A DNA stretch of 48,952 nt from Candidatus Woesearchaeota archaeon. Its GTDB lineage: Archaea; Nanobdellota; Nanobdellia; Woesearchaeales; ARS49. This document shows positions 31,868 to 40,307 of this stretch, one piece after another; within the stretch, counting starts at the first letter, position 1, and each line of letters starts with the position of its first letter. The notes under the pieces were generated by a model. It saw only the letters and a program-made list of their open reading frames with translations, did no database searches and was not told where the DNA came from. A program made the translations under genes and the position numbers. The stretch lies in contig NYZT01000029.1 in NCBI GenBank assembly GCA_002687275.1, positions 1-48,952 of the forward strand, given 5' to 3'.

Positions 31868-33853
31868 GTGAAGATGCGTAGGAAAAAGAAGAAAAAAAAG
31901 AGTAGAAACTCAGGGCCTAAACCTGAAGGACGCTATGCCGTGTGGGACAGCGACACAGGACCCAAATGGGCACATCCTACAGACACTATGTACGCCACGG
32001 TCACTGGTGGGGTGACCAACAGGCGTCAAGCCCAGGATGGCATGGAAGGGTTGGAATACCTAGAGCCTGATAAGCGACCAGACGACGCCGAGCAGTACGC
32101 AAAACAGCTACGTGCAGGCATAGCAGAACTAAGCCACAGAACGTGGGCCATGAACCTGGTGTACCTTCCAGGCTTCCATCACACCCGGTTTGCAAAATAC
32201 CTACTCCAAGAATTTGGTCAAGAGGCAGGAATATTCACCCGAACAGGAATCAACCCTGAAAACCTCAACGATCTTATGGTCTTAGGAGAGCTAGATCTCA
32301 CCGATGACCAGGTAGGTGAGCTAGCGCGCGTCACACAAGCTCGAATGAACAGAGGTGAGGACCGCGTGAAGCTAGCGAGCACGGTCAAAGGATGGTACAC
32401 AGGAAACACCGTGCACGCAAACTCAGACAACATGAAATTTCTCGCCCAAGGAGACGGAGAGCTAGCAGAATTCTGCAGAAAACTTAGCAACCAAGAAGAG
32501 CAAAGCCCGGTACGCACGGCTTATTTCAGATTGCGCCTGATCAGCCAGGCGGTAAACGAGTTCACAGAAGGCAGAAACACTAGCTCGCGAGAGACTCGCG
32601 AGTTACCTAAGGCCGGCAGGGCGGGCGCTTCAACGAACGATCTCAACGCGATCCGTGAGGAAGTAGGCGCGGTGGCAGACGGCATCAACAGCCCTAAGAG
32701 CAATCGTCAGTTCAGAAAGCGGGCAAGAAATTTTAGGATGGTTGACGAGATTCCCGAAGGAGCGACACAATACCGCCCAGACCTCGTCCATCCTGTTGGC
32801 GAGATCATGGATCTCCAAACAGTGCTTGAGCACCGCCTCGTTTTGAACTGCTTGGTAGGCGAAGCAGTCCATCTCTGGGCAAGAGATAACGTCCAGAACA
32901 ACGGAACTTTTCTTGGATCTATACTAAACAACTATCTTTTCCATTACGGCCGCCACATGGAAGGCTATAAAGAATCACTACAAGAGACTAAAGGCGGACC
33001 CAAAGTTAGGGTTTCCAAAGACGTGCGACAGGTGGTTCCCGAATTACACCGTGCTATAGAACACGGACGTATTGACGAGGTCATAAACCAACAGTTAGAT
33101 CTTAACCTTCCCCCTAGGACGGTCTACTCAGCCATCCAGGGCCTTTGCAAGCTCATCACCAACCTACCAAAACTGTACTGGAGGTTCCTCCGTTGCTGGT
33201 CTGAGGCATATAATGCAGAAGACGCCAAACAGGTGTTGGCAGAACAAGCGCGATGTGGTGAACAGCTAAAAAACAGATACCAGATGGATGCAGGGGACCA
33301 TCGCCTGCTTGTTGACAATCGAATGTTTGATAACAACAACCCCTTCTTCTGTACTGACCATGACAGAACCACCCGCACAGAGGAAGGAAAGGAAGAATAC
33401 TTCCGTACCCGAAGATGGAAGCACGCGTTCGATGATGGCGGGACATTTGTAACCAAAGAATATGTGCGAGAGGTTCTCCAACAGTATGGCATTCTCAACA
33501 TGCTCCCCTTGATTCCTCCAAACAATTTTGAGGAGTTGCCTAAAGGAGAGTACAACAGTCATGGAATAATAAAACCTCTTCTAGCTAGTGTCTCACTTAG
33601 ACTCCCTAGAAAAACAGAGAGGGAAAGGGGAGGGGATTTCCTTAAGGTTCGCTATGATGATGCGTTATTCCCTACGGGTATCCCCTTAATTTGGTTTGGG
33701 ATGCACGCGAGAGTTTATTTTCCCGACACGCCCCAAAATTTCATCATAGCTCGGAAGGGCACTCCTGATAAAGACGCACAAATCGTCCTTTACGAGCCCC
33801 GTACTTTCCACAGTGGTGGCTTCTCGGAGAAGCCTTCCCATATTATTTTATAG
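31868..33853 (+). CDS. hypothetical protein, 661 aa
   Basis: Large orphan. Begins with a Lys-rich tail (MRRKKKKKKSR), then a soluble, mostly helical body with no transmembrane helix; identifiable stretches include ELDLTDDQVGELARVTQARM and LVGEAVHLWARDNVQ. Cysteines are few and not in zinc spacing. The C-terminal 120 residues are more beta-like (GIPLIWFGMHARVYFPDTPQ). No family recognised. The GTG at 31868 fits a TATA box (ttttataaat, 31836-31845) 26 bp upstream; an ATG at 31874 is an alternative. Confidence 0.78.
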   Translation: MKMRRKKKKKKSRNSGPKPEGRYAVWDSDTGPKWAHPTDTMYATVTGGVTNRRQAQDGMEGLEYLEPDKRPDDAEQYAKQLRAGIAELSHRTWAMNLVYLPGFHHTRFAKYLLQEFGQEAGIFTRTGINPENLNDLMVLGELDLTDDQVGELARVTQARMNRGEDRVKLASTVKGWYTGNTVHANSDNMKFLAQGDGELAEFCRKLSNQEEQSPVRTAYFRLRLISQAVNEFTEGRNTSSRETRELPKAGRAGASTNDLNAIREEVGAVADGINSPKSNRQFRKRARNFRMVDEIPEGATQYRPDLVHPVGEIMDLQTVLEHRLVLNCLVGEAVHLWARDNVQNNGTFLGSILNNYLFHYGRHMEGYKESLQETKGGPKVRVSKDVRQVVPELHRAIEHGRIDEVINQQLDLNLPPRTVYSAIQGLCKLITNLPKLYWRFLRCWSEAYNAEDAKQVLAEQARCGEQLKNRYQMDAGDHRLLVDNRMFDNNNPFFCTDHDRTTRTEEGKEEYFRTRRWKHAFDDGGTFVTKEYVREVLQQYGILNMLPLIPPNNFEELPKGEYNSHGIIKPLLASVSLRLPRKTERERGGDFLKVRYDDALFPTGIPLIWFGMHARVYFPDTPQNFIIARKGTPDKDAQIVLYEPRTFHSGGFSEKPSHIIL

Positions 33854-33873
33854 GACAGGTCTTGTTAGCCCTC

Positions 33874-34287
33874 ATGGTCTACAGTCTAAAGAAGCTGAAG
33901 AGCATGTCGCGCTTTGAGCTGGATCGCGTGTGGAAAGGCATAAGCCACCATCGTACTCCTGTAGGAAGGTTGCGTGGCTACGTGCTCTCGCACCCGTCCA
34001 TCGTGGGAACCGTGTTCAACGGAGTCATCGAGAGTTTTTGGGGCGGAAGGATGTTTCTTCCTGGAAAAAAGTGCAAGAACCTTATCGCAGGTCAGGCTTT
34101 TCTCCAAGCAAGAACGCACGAGGGCAAGAGCTTGTTTGATGACCTGCCATGCTTGGTGGTTGACTACTCGCGCCATCCTCTAGGGAGGTGGTTCAGGAAC
34201 GAGATTAGAATGATAGGCAACGGAGTCTACCTGTGCAGGGCATACATTTTCAATCGTTTCTTGTGGCATGAGGCACTCGTGCGGTAG
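33874..34287 (+). CDS. hypothetical basic protein, 137 aa
   Basis: Not recognised with confidence. Segments FWGGRMFLPGKKCKN and VDYSRHPLGRWFRNEIRMIG, ending GVYLCRAYIFNRFLWHEAL, suggest a beta-barrel with some resemblance in order to DUF4334/GXWXG-type proteins, a weak call. Basic N-terminus (VYSLKKLKSMSRF). TATA element tattttatagg (33843-33853) overlaps the stop of the 661-residue gene and gives the ATG at 33874 at 26 bp. The tRNA-Gly TATA box begins right after its stop. Confidence 0.62.
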   Translation: MVYSLKKLKSMSRFELDRVWKGISHHRTPVGRLRGYVLSHPSIVGTVFNGVIESFWGGRMFLPGKKCKNLIAGQAFLQARTHEGKSLFDDLPCLVVDYSRHPLGRWFRNEIRMIGNGVYLCRAYIFNRFLWHEALVR

Positions 34288-34320
34288 GTTTATAAGATGG
34301 CGTGGTGTTTTCTCGTATAC

Positions 34321-34391
34321 GCGTCGATAGTTCAATGGCAGAATATCGGCCTTCCAAGCCGAGGATCAGGGTTCGAATCCCTGTCGACGCA
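34321..34391 (+). tRNA. tRNA-Gly (anticodon UCC)
   Basis: 71 nt, no encoded CCA. Acceptor GCGTCGA pairs with TCGACGC; anticodon stem TCGGC/GCCGA with loop CTTCCAA, giving UCC; T arm CAGGG-TTCGAAT-CCCTG. Discriminator A. A TATA box (gtttataaga, 34288-34297) is 26-28 bp before the 5' end. No intron. The convergent small membrane protein gene stops 1 bp past its end. Confidence 0.95.
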
Positions 34392-34392
34392 T

Positions 34393-34530
34393 TTACGCTA
34401 GCATTTCCCCGCGGTCCATGCAGTAACCGAGGGCTGAGCCGAGCATGGCGCCATAAAAGCCTGCTGCTGCAGCGCCCACCACGAAACCTACGAGAGTTGC
34501 AGGCACGGTGTGCGTATTATTGTTTGTCAT
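34393..34530 (-). CDS. tiny glycine-zipper membrane protein, 45 aa
   Basis: Sequence MTNNNTHTVPATLVGFVVG, then AAAAGFYGAMLGSALGY and a charged tail. The helix has small-residue GxxxG/AxxxG spacing, typical of tightly packed or self-assembling membrane peptides. It follows the 64-residue membrane protein gene and overlaps it by 14 nt, so the two are co-transcribed. Stops beside tRNA-Gly. Function unknown; a holin- or toxin-like peptide is possible but unproven. Confidence 0.6.
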   Translation of the reverse strand: MTNNNTHTVPATLVGFVVGAAAAGFYGAMLGSALGYCMDRGEMLA

Positions 34531-34711
34531 TTTGTTTCCTCTGTCTGCGAAAAATATAACCTATGAAGAAGGCGAGCATCCATTTAAAGTTTTCGATTAA
34601 CCAATCCGTTTCCTTGACAAGAATGGTGATGAATCCCGCGACCATACCTATACTCATGAGTATTTGCAGTACCTCTGGCTTCCACGCCTTCCAGCAATCC
34701 ACCGCAGTCAT
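34517..34711 (-). CDS. small membrane protein, 64 aa
   Basis: Two predicted transmembrane helices (EVLQILMSIGMVAGFITILV and NFKWMLAFFIGYIF), with a basic tail RRQRKQNDKQ that would face the cytoplasm. First gene of a two-gene unit with the 45-residue peptide. The start at 34711 rather than longer in-frame options is set by TATA spacing (ttttacat region, about 34732-34739). Its promoter is divergent from that of the next gene, with a tandem palindrome between. Confidence 0.6.
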   Translation of the reverse strand: MTAVDCWKAWKPEVLQILMSIGMVAGFITILVKETDWLIENFKWMLAFFIGYIFRRQRKQNDKQ

Positions 34712-34748
34712 ATGATGGACGCCGAATATTTGTTTTACATGCGTTGCT

Positions 34749-34770
34749 GGAAAATTTCCGGAAAATTTCC
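34749..34770. promoter_or_regulatory. tandem 11-bp palindromes GGAAAATTTCC
   Basis: Two perfect copies, 34749-34759 and 34760-34770, directly adjoining, each symmetric about a central A. They lie between the divergent promoters: the plus-strand TATA (actttaaaag, 34776-34785) is 5 bp beyond. A dimeric regulator bound cooperatively on one face (11-bp period, one helical turn) is the natural reading. No regulator is identified nearby. Confidence 0.6.
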
Positions 34771-34807
34771 GAGAAACTTTAAAAGGGAGATGTTCCTTTG
34801 TTCTGGC

Positions 34808-35062
34808 ATGAAATGGTACGAGCGGGCATGGGTGGGTCCGGCACTGTTTGCTAGTGGCATGGTGCTTACATTCCAACTCCTTGTAGGTACGGTTCCTGCT
34901 TATGATCAAATCAAAATGGGAAAAACTCCTGCCCAGGTGGAGGCAAACCTTCGCTACGGCAACTGGGCATTCAAACCCCTAAGCAGGCCGGGAAGGGAGA
35001 TAGCGTACGTTCCCTCACGACTGGGAAGCCTGTTTTCTGGTTCTGTTGAGGACGCAGAGTAA
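34808..35062 (+). CDS. small membrane-anchored protein, 84 aa
   Basis: One N-terminal transmembrane helix (WVGPALFASGMVLTFQLLVG), then a soluble tail with PAQVEANLRYGNWAFKPLSR. Not recognised. The ATG at 34808 is 27 bp after the TATA box at 34776-34785. Upstream lies the tandem palindrome. The next gene, the PIG-L deacetylase, has its own TATA overlapping this stop. Confidence 0.62.
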   Translation: MKWYERAWVGPALFASGMVLTFQLLVGTVPAYDQIKMGKTPAQVEANLRYGNWAFKPLSRPGREIAYVPSRLGSLFSGSVEDAE

Positions 35063-35094
35063 TATTTTATAAAGCCCCTCTTGATTGTGTTCTT

Positions 35095-35727
35095 ATGGTC
35101 CACACCTTGGTGATATGTGCGCATAATGACGACCAGATAGTCGGGGCAGGCGCCACGCTGGCCAAAGATGCAGCTCAGGGCAAAACGTTCAAGACCGTGA
35201 TCTTTTCTTATGGGGAGCTAAGCCATCCCCATCTAAAGCCAGACGTTGTCGTACAAAAAAGAATGAAGGAAGGCGTGAAGGGGGACAAGTTGCTAGGAAG
35301 CAAGGGGACTGTTTTTTTGGAATTGCCAGAAGGAAAATTTCTCTCCCAGGCCACCAAAGCAAAACGGGCCCTGGCAAAACTTATCAGAAAAGAAAATCCT
35401 AAGCGTGTGTTCACGCACTCGCCTAACGATCTCCACCGAGACCACCAGGCCGTGTTTTCCATCGTTCAATCCCTAAGAAAGTCTAGAGTGCTCACCTGTG
35501 CGGTGTACTCTTTTGAGGTGTGGACGTTGCTGCCGGTAAGACAAAGAAAGCAACACAAGCTGGTGGTGGATGTCTCTAACCATTTCCAGAAAAAAATGAG
35601 GGCATTCTTTGTCCACCAGTCACAGATAGGAAGTATTATCAGCCTCACGTGGAAGTTGTATATCATGAACCGTATAGACGGGCTACGCTATGGTTTTAAA
35701 TTCGCAGAGGTGTTCAGGCGAGTATGA
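35095..35727 (+). CDS. PIG-L/LmbE-family zinc deacetylase
   Basis: Hydrolyses the acetyl group of N-acetylglucosamine conjugates in glycolipids or thiols. 210 residues. The zinc/catalytic motif reads AHNDDQ instead of the usual AHPDDE: His and both Asp residues are kept, Pro becomes Asn and Glu becomes Gln. The second zinc-site motif HRDH is present near residue 120. TATA box (attttataaag, 35063-35073) gives a leaderless ATG. The stop overlaps the glycosyltransferase start (ATGA), so the two proteins are made from one transcript, like PIG-A/PIG-L pairs. Confidence 0.86.
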   Translation: MVHTLVICAHNDDQIVGAGATLAKDAAQGKTFKTVIFSYGELSHPHLKPDVVVQKRMKEGVKGDKLLGSKGTVFLELPEGKFLSQATKAKRALAKLIRKENPKRVFTHSPNDLHRDHQAVFSIVQSLRKSRVLTCAVYSFEVWTLLPVRQRKQHKLVVDVSNHFQKKMRAFFVHQSQIGSIISLTWKLYIMNRIDGLRYGFKFAEVFRRV

Positions 35728-36812
35728 GAGTGCTCATCGCTTCTGACACGAACTCCCCGCGAGTAGACGGAGTCTCTGGTTTCTTGCTAAACCTAGAACC
35801 ACACCTCAAGCAGTTTAACGTCAAGATCATCGCGCCTAACTTTGGCGTTCCTCTGAATCGCTTTCCTGTAACCAAGACAAAACTGTTGCGCATTCGTTTT
35901 GGGGATTTCTATTTTAGCATGCCCAGCTGGGGAACGATCAAGGCGATGGTGGCAAAAAGCGACGTTGTGTTCGCACAAAGCATAGGTCCTGTTGGAGGAC
36001 TAGCCATTCTTGCAGCGCACAAGCAAAAAAAGCCTGTTGTTTTGTATGCCCACGTCATGGACTGGGAGATTGCGGGAAGCGCCGTGAAAAAGTTCAAGAC
36101 GCTGACAAGATTTTTTGTGAAGCTTGTCGCTCGCTGGCTTTACCGGAAGTGCTCACAAATCATTGTTGCGAGCTCTAGAAGCGCAGACCTCATCGGTAGC
36201 ATTGGCGTGGACACTCCAAAGATAGTGATCCCGCTAGGTATTGACACCCAAAAATTCAAGCCTAGTGACAAGAATGCTGCAAAGAAGAAACTAGGCTTGC
36301 AGGGCAAGCGCGTGGTGGGCTTTGTTGGAAGATTGGCGCATGAGAAAGACCTTCCTACGCTGCATGCTGCGTTTAAGGAAGCACAAAAGAAGGTTCCTAA
36401 CATGAAATTGTTGGTCGTGGGTACGGGTATCACAAATATACTTCCTGAGGATGAGGATGTGCGGTTGGCAGGCCCGCAGACAAACATCGTGCCTTACCTG
36501 CAAGCCATGGACGTGTTCGTGCTCCCAAGTCTTACAGAGACGAACAGTCTTGCCACCATGGAGGCCATGGCGTGTTCTGTTCCTGTTATCGTAACTCCTG
36601 TTGGTAGTATTGGGGACTATGTTGTCGAGGCAAAGAATGGCTTTTTCTTCCCTCGCCAGGACGTCAAGGCCCTCACCGAACGCTTGATATCCCTGCTCTC
36701 CAGCCCTGCCACGCGGCTAAAGATCGGCAGAGCCGCCAGAGAGACCATACTGCAAGACAGACAGTTCGACAAGACAGCTAAAGAAATTGCTAACGTGCTG
36801 AAGGATGCTTAA
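35724..36812 (+). CDS. GT4-family glycosyltransferase
   Basis: 362 residues, retaining glycosyltransferase of the GT-B fold. N-terminal acceptor domain starts RVLIASDTNSPRVDGVSGFL; the C-terminal donor domain has VGFVGRLAHEKDLPTL and the E-x7-E motif in ETNSLATMEAMACSVPVIV. GT4 enzymes use UDP-GlcNAc, GDP-mannose or UDP-glucose; its overlap with a PIG-L deacetylase favours a GlcNAc donor. Predicted at the cytoplasmic face of the membrane, acting on a lipid acceptor. Ends in a 4-nt overlap with smc. Confidence 0.9.
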   Translation: MRVLIASDTNSPRVDGVSGFLLNLEPHLKQFNVKIIAPNFGVPLNRFPVTKTKLLRIRFGDFYFSMPSWGTIKAMVAKSDVVFAQSIGPVGGLAILAAHKQKKPVVLYAHVMDWEIAGSAVKKFKTLTRFFVKLVARWLYRKCSQIIVASSRSADLIGSIGVDTPKIVIPLGIDTQKFKPSDKNAAKKKLGLQGKRVVGFVGRLAHEKDLPTLHAAFKEAQKKVPNMKLLVVGTGITNILPEDEDVRLAGPQTNIVPYLQAMDVFVLPSLTETNSLATMEAMACSVPVIVTPVGSIGDYVVEAKNGFFFPRQDVKALTERLISLLSSPATRLKIGRAARETILQDRQFDKTAKEIANVLKDA

Positions 36813-39800
36813 ACCTTCAAGCTGACCACGTTGCTTCGTCCGGCTTCGGGGTTCATGCTGACGCCGTAGAGGATGTCTGCTTGGTTGATGAGGGCGTCGT
36901 TGTGCGAGACAATGATGTATTGGGCTGACTCGCCGTATTCGTGGATGAGCTTGGCGAGCTTTTCGCTGTTGGCCTTGTCTAGGGCTGCGTCTACCTCGTC
37001 CATGACGTAGAAGGTTGCGGGGTCGTGTTCTTGGATGGCAAAGAGGAAGCTTAGCGCCGTCATTGTTTTTTCTCCGCCTGACAGGGAGCGAATGTCGAGG
37101 TGTTTGCCCTGGCTTACCTCTACGCGCATGCTCATGCCTGCTTCGAAGGGCTCTTCTCGGCTTCCGAGCGTGAGCGTGGCAGTCCTTCCTTTAGGATTGA
37201 GCTCGGCGAAAATTCTTTGGAAGTGTTCGTTGATGCTGTCGAAGGTGTCTAGGAACATCTTGGACTTGTTCACCTCTATGTCTTCCATGAGTTCGATGAC
37301 GCTTTCTTTTTCTTTCAACAGCACGCCCTTTTTCTCTTGCAGCACGTTGAACTCTTTTTCTGCGATGTCGTAAACGTCAAGGCTCCGTAGGTTGACGTTG
37401 CCTACGCCTGCGAGTTTTCTTTCGCCGTCGTTGATTAATTTTTGTAGCAGTTCTTCGTTTTTGCCGTGGTCTAGCTCGACGCCTGCGTATTGTGCCATGG
37501 TTTCGTTGATGGTGGCCATCTCTGCTGCAACTCGTGTCTCCTCTACCGATATCGCGTTCTCTTGCATTTCTTCTCTTCTGCTTTCTTCTTCTACCATGAG
37601 CTGGCTTCGTTCTTTTTGGTTGATGTCGTGGGTAAACTTGTCGCGTTTGGCGAACATGTCTTTGAACTGTACGTTGGCTTTGGCTTGTTCTTTTTCTTTG
37701 TGTCGGAGTTCTTCTTCTTGGGATTTGATGTTGTCGGTTAATTGTTGTATTTTGTCTTTGTGGGCTTTTTCTTCTCTTTTCAACTCCTCGAGGAGTTCTT
37801 TGTTTTTCTCCACGTCTGCGCCTATGACTTCTGAGATTTTTACTTGTAGTCCGTGGAGTTCTGTTTTGACCTTGGAGAGGCTCTCTTGTAGGTTTTGTCT
37901 TTGCTGTTCAAAGGCATGTAGTTCTGCTAGCACGGTTGGGTTTCGTATTTGTTTGGTCTGTTCTCGTAGTTTTTGTCTTTTGGTCATGTGTTCTGTGATG
38001 GTGGCGGTGTTGTCATCAATTTCGTCTTTGACCTTTTCGAGTTTCTTATCAAGGTCTTTTTGTTTTTCTTGGAGTTGCTGTTTGTAGTCTTTGCCTTCTG
38101 CTTCGTCCACGACGTGCAGGCTTTTCTCAAGTTTGATGATTTCTCCTTCGAGGGTTGCTTTTTCTTGTCGTAGCTCGGTTATTCTTTGGTCGGTTATGGC
38201 TCTGCTTTTTTCGAGCATGTGTTCTTTTTCTTCTAGGCCTACTAGGTCTTTGCTGGTTTTTTCTATTTTGCCGGTGAGATCTTTTTCTTTGAAGGCGCTT
38301 CTTCTTTTTCTGAAGCCGCCGGTCATGCTGCCTGCTTTTTCGAGTAGGTCTCCTTGTAGGGTGACCATTCTGTGCTTGAGGCCGACTTTTTTGGCTTCTT
38401 CTAGGTCCTTAACAACGAGGGTGTTGGCTAGCACGAATTGGAAGATGGCTTGGTAGCGGGGGTCGTACGTTACATGGTCTATGGCGCGTTTGATGCCTGG
38501 GGGCGGTGTCTCTATTTTTGGTGGTTTGATCTTGTTTAGCGGTAGGAAGGTGGCCACGCCCATTTTTCTTTCGCGTAGGAAGCTGATGCAGTTCTTGGCT
38601 ATGCTGTCGGTTTCTACCACGATGCTGGTGAGTCTTGCTCCGGCGGCTACCTCTAGCGCGATGGTGTGTTGGCCTTCTACTTCGCCGAGCTCGCCGACGG
38701 TGCCCACGACGCCTTGTACTTGTTCTTTGATTTTTTTGGCTAGCACGTCTACGTTTGCCGCTCGGAACTCTGCTTGTTTGATCTCTAGCGCTGCGAGCTC
38801 TTGTTTTGCCTCTTGGACTTTTTGTTTTATCTTGCCTAACTCTCCGGCTTCTTTGCTGTCTCGGTTTAGTAATTCATTGAGTTCTTTGACCGCTCTTTTG
38901 AAGGTTTCTTTTTGTTTTTTGAGCGTGGCGAGCTCTTCTTTGTGTTTGGAGAGCATGTCTTTGTAGGCTTCTTCTTGTTGTTGGATGGTTTGGAGCTGGT
39001 ATTCTGCGCGATCCTTGTCTCGTAGTGTTTGTTGTTGTTCTTCTCGGAGTCCGTGTACTTCGGTTTGTAGCTTTTCGAGTTCCTTGTCTATTTCTTCTAT
39101 CTGGAGTTCGGTTTCGTGGGCTGAGTCTAGCCCTTTTGCTTTTTTGAACTTGGTTAGCTTGTCTTCTGCTGTCTTGAGCTGTTTTTCTACCTCTTCTTGT
39201 TGTCCTTCTTTTGCCTTTTTTTCTGTCTCTACCTCTTGGGTTCTGTTTTCTGAGCTTTTGAAGGTCTCTTTGATCTCTTGCTGTTGTTTGGTTAGTTTGG
39301 CCAGGGTCTCTCTTAGCCCTTGTATGCGTTCTTTGTTGGTGGCCAGGCTTACCTTGAGCACTTCGACTCGTTGTTGTATCTCTGCGGCCTCAACCTCGCC
39401 TTTGCTTTCTATCTCTTTGTTTAGCGTGTTGAGTTGTTCTTTGGCTATGCTGATCTCATTCCCTATCGTGCTTGCCTTCTCTCGTAGCTCGCCTATTTTT
39501 TTCTTTATTCCTTGGCTTCGCTCTTGGAGTTTTGCCCGGCTTTTTTCTTTGGTGTTGTACTGTTTGTGTAGGAGGCTTGCTTTGTAGACTTTGACCTTGT
39601 CTGCGGTGTCTTTGTAGATGATGGCTTGGTCTCGTTCTTTTTTTAGTTCCCTAAGGTGTCCTTGTCGTTCTTTGAGCACGATTTCTGCTTCGTTCAGGCG
39701 CTGGTCTACCTTGGCTAATTCTTTTATGGCCTGTTGTTTTTTCTCTTCGTACACGCCGATGCCGGCTATCTCTTCTATGATTTGCCTTCTATCCACGGGA

Positions 39801-40276
39801 TTCATCTCTACGAGTCTGGTGATGTCTCCTTGCATGATGATGTTGTAGCCGTCTGGGTCTATTTTTGCTGTTCGTAGTAGTTCTATTACTTCTTGTCTTG
39901 TCACCGTGGTGTTGTTGATTTTGTATTTTGAGGCACCGTCTTTTCTCACCACGCGCGTTACCTTGACTTCCTTCTCTTCGAAGGGGAATATCTGGTGTTG
40001 GTTGTCAAAGAAGATGCTTACCTCTGCGCTGTTGGCTGGCTTTTTTGTTTTTCCGCCGTTGTAGATGAGGTGGGCGCTTTTTTCTGCTCGGAGTTGCTTG
40101 GAGCTGCTTTTTCCTAGCACAAAGCAGACGGCGTCTGCAACGTTCGATTTTCCACTGCCGTTCGGCCCTAGTATGCAGGAGAACTTCTCGTTAAACACTA
40201 GTTCGGTGCGCCGGGCAAAGCTTTTGAAGCCTTCCATCACGAGTTTGGTGATTCTAGTTCCCTTAGGTTCTTCCAC
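36809..40276 (-). CDS. smc: chromosome segregation ATPase SMC
   Basis: 1155 residues. N-terminal Walker A GPNGSGKS (37-44), Q-loop and long coiled coil; a hinge around 500-650 (VVGTVGELGEVEGQHTIALE) followed by the second coiled coil; C-terminal signature LSGGEK near 1065 and Walker B YVMDEVDAALD near 1090, forming the ABC ATPase head. Forms a dimer that extrudes or bridges DNA. The GTG at 40276 is chosen because the TATA box (ggctatataatgc, 40297-40309) is 26 bp upstream. ScpA is not adjacent. Convergent with the GT4 gene. Confidence 0.97.
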   Translation of the reverse strand: MEEPKGTRITKLVMEGFKSFARRTELVFNEKFSCILGPNGSGKSNVADAVCFVLGKSSSKQLRAEKSAHLIYNGGKTKKPANSAEVSIFFDNQHQIFPFEEKEVKVTRVVRKDGASKYKINNTTVTRQEVIELLRTAKIDPDGYNIIMQGDITRLVEMNPVDRRQIIEEIAGIGVYEEKKQQAIKELAKVDQRLNEAEIVLKERQGHLRELKKERDQAIIYKDTADKVKVYKASLLHKQYNTKEKSRAKLQERSQGIKKKIGELREKASTIGNEISIAKEQLNTLNKEIESKGEVEAAEIQQRVEVLKVSLATNKERIQGLRETLAKLTKQQQEIKETFKSSENRTQEVETEKKAKEGQQEEVEKQLKTAEDKLTKFKKAKGLDSAHETELQIEEIDKELEKLQTEVHGLREEQQQTLRDKDRAEYQLQTIQQQEEAYKDMLSKHKEELATLKKQKETFKRAVKELNELLNRDSKEAGELGKIKQKVQEAKQELAALEIKQAEFRAANVDVLAKKIKEQVQGVVGTVGELGEVEGQHTIALEVAAGARLTSIVVETDSIAKNCISFLRERKMGVATFLPLNKIKPPKIETPPPGIKRAIDHVTYDPRYQAIFQFVLANTLVVKDLEEAKKVGLKHRMVTLQGDLLEKAGSMTGGFRKRRSAFKEKDLTGKIEKTSKDLVGLEEKEHMLEKSRAITDQRITELRQEKATLEGEIIKLEKSLHVVDEAEGKDYKQQLQEKQKDLDKKLEKVKDEIDDNTATITEHMTKRQKLREQTKQIRNPTVLAELHAFEQQRQNLQESLSKVKTELHGLQVKISEVIGADVEKNKELLEELKREEKAHKDKIQQLTDNIKSQEEELRHKEKEQAKANVQFKDMFAKRDKFTHDINQKERSQLMVEEESRREEMQENAISVEETRVAAEMATINETMAQYAGVELDHGKNEELLQKLINDGERKLAGVGNVNLRSLDVYDIAEKEFNVLQEKKGVLLKEKESVIELMEDIEVNKSKMFLDTFDSINEHFQRIFAELNPKGRTATLTLGSREEPFEAGMSMRVEVSQGKHLDIRSLSGGEKTMTALSFLFAIQEHDPATFYVMDEVDAALDKANSEKLAKLIHEYGESAQYIIVSHNDALINQADILYGVSMNPEAGRSNVVSLKV

Positions 40277-40307
40277 GACTAAACCGCAAGATTTCGGCTA
40301 TATAATG

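Noticed and set aside
33874-34287. Firm assignment of this gene to DUF4334/GXWXG
   Set aside because: Only the general order of motifs is similar; key residues do not align by eye, so it is left as hypothetical.
26476-34320. Integrated mobile island around the unknown genes
   Set aside because: No integrase, no transposase, no direct repeats or tRNA fragment were seen, and NreA and a DHH phosphoesterase lie within the stretch.
37392-39587. Long open frames on the plus strand opposite smc
   Set aside because: They are Ser/Leu-rich shadows of a 1155-residue SMC with all ATPase motifs. Coiled-coil codon bias creates long antisense frames; they have no promoter at the 26-bp spacing.
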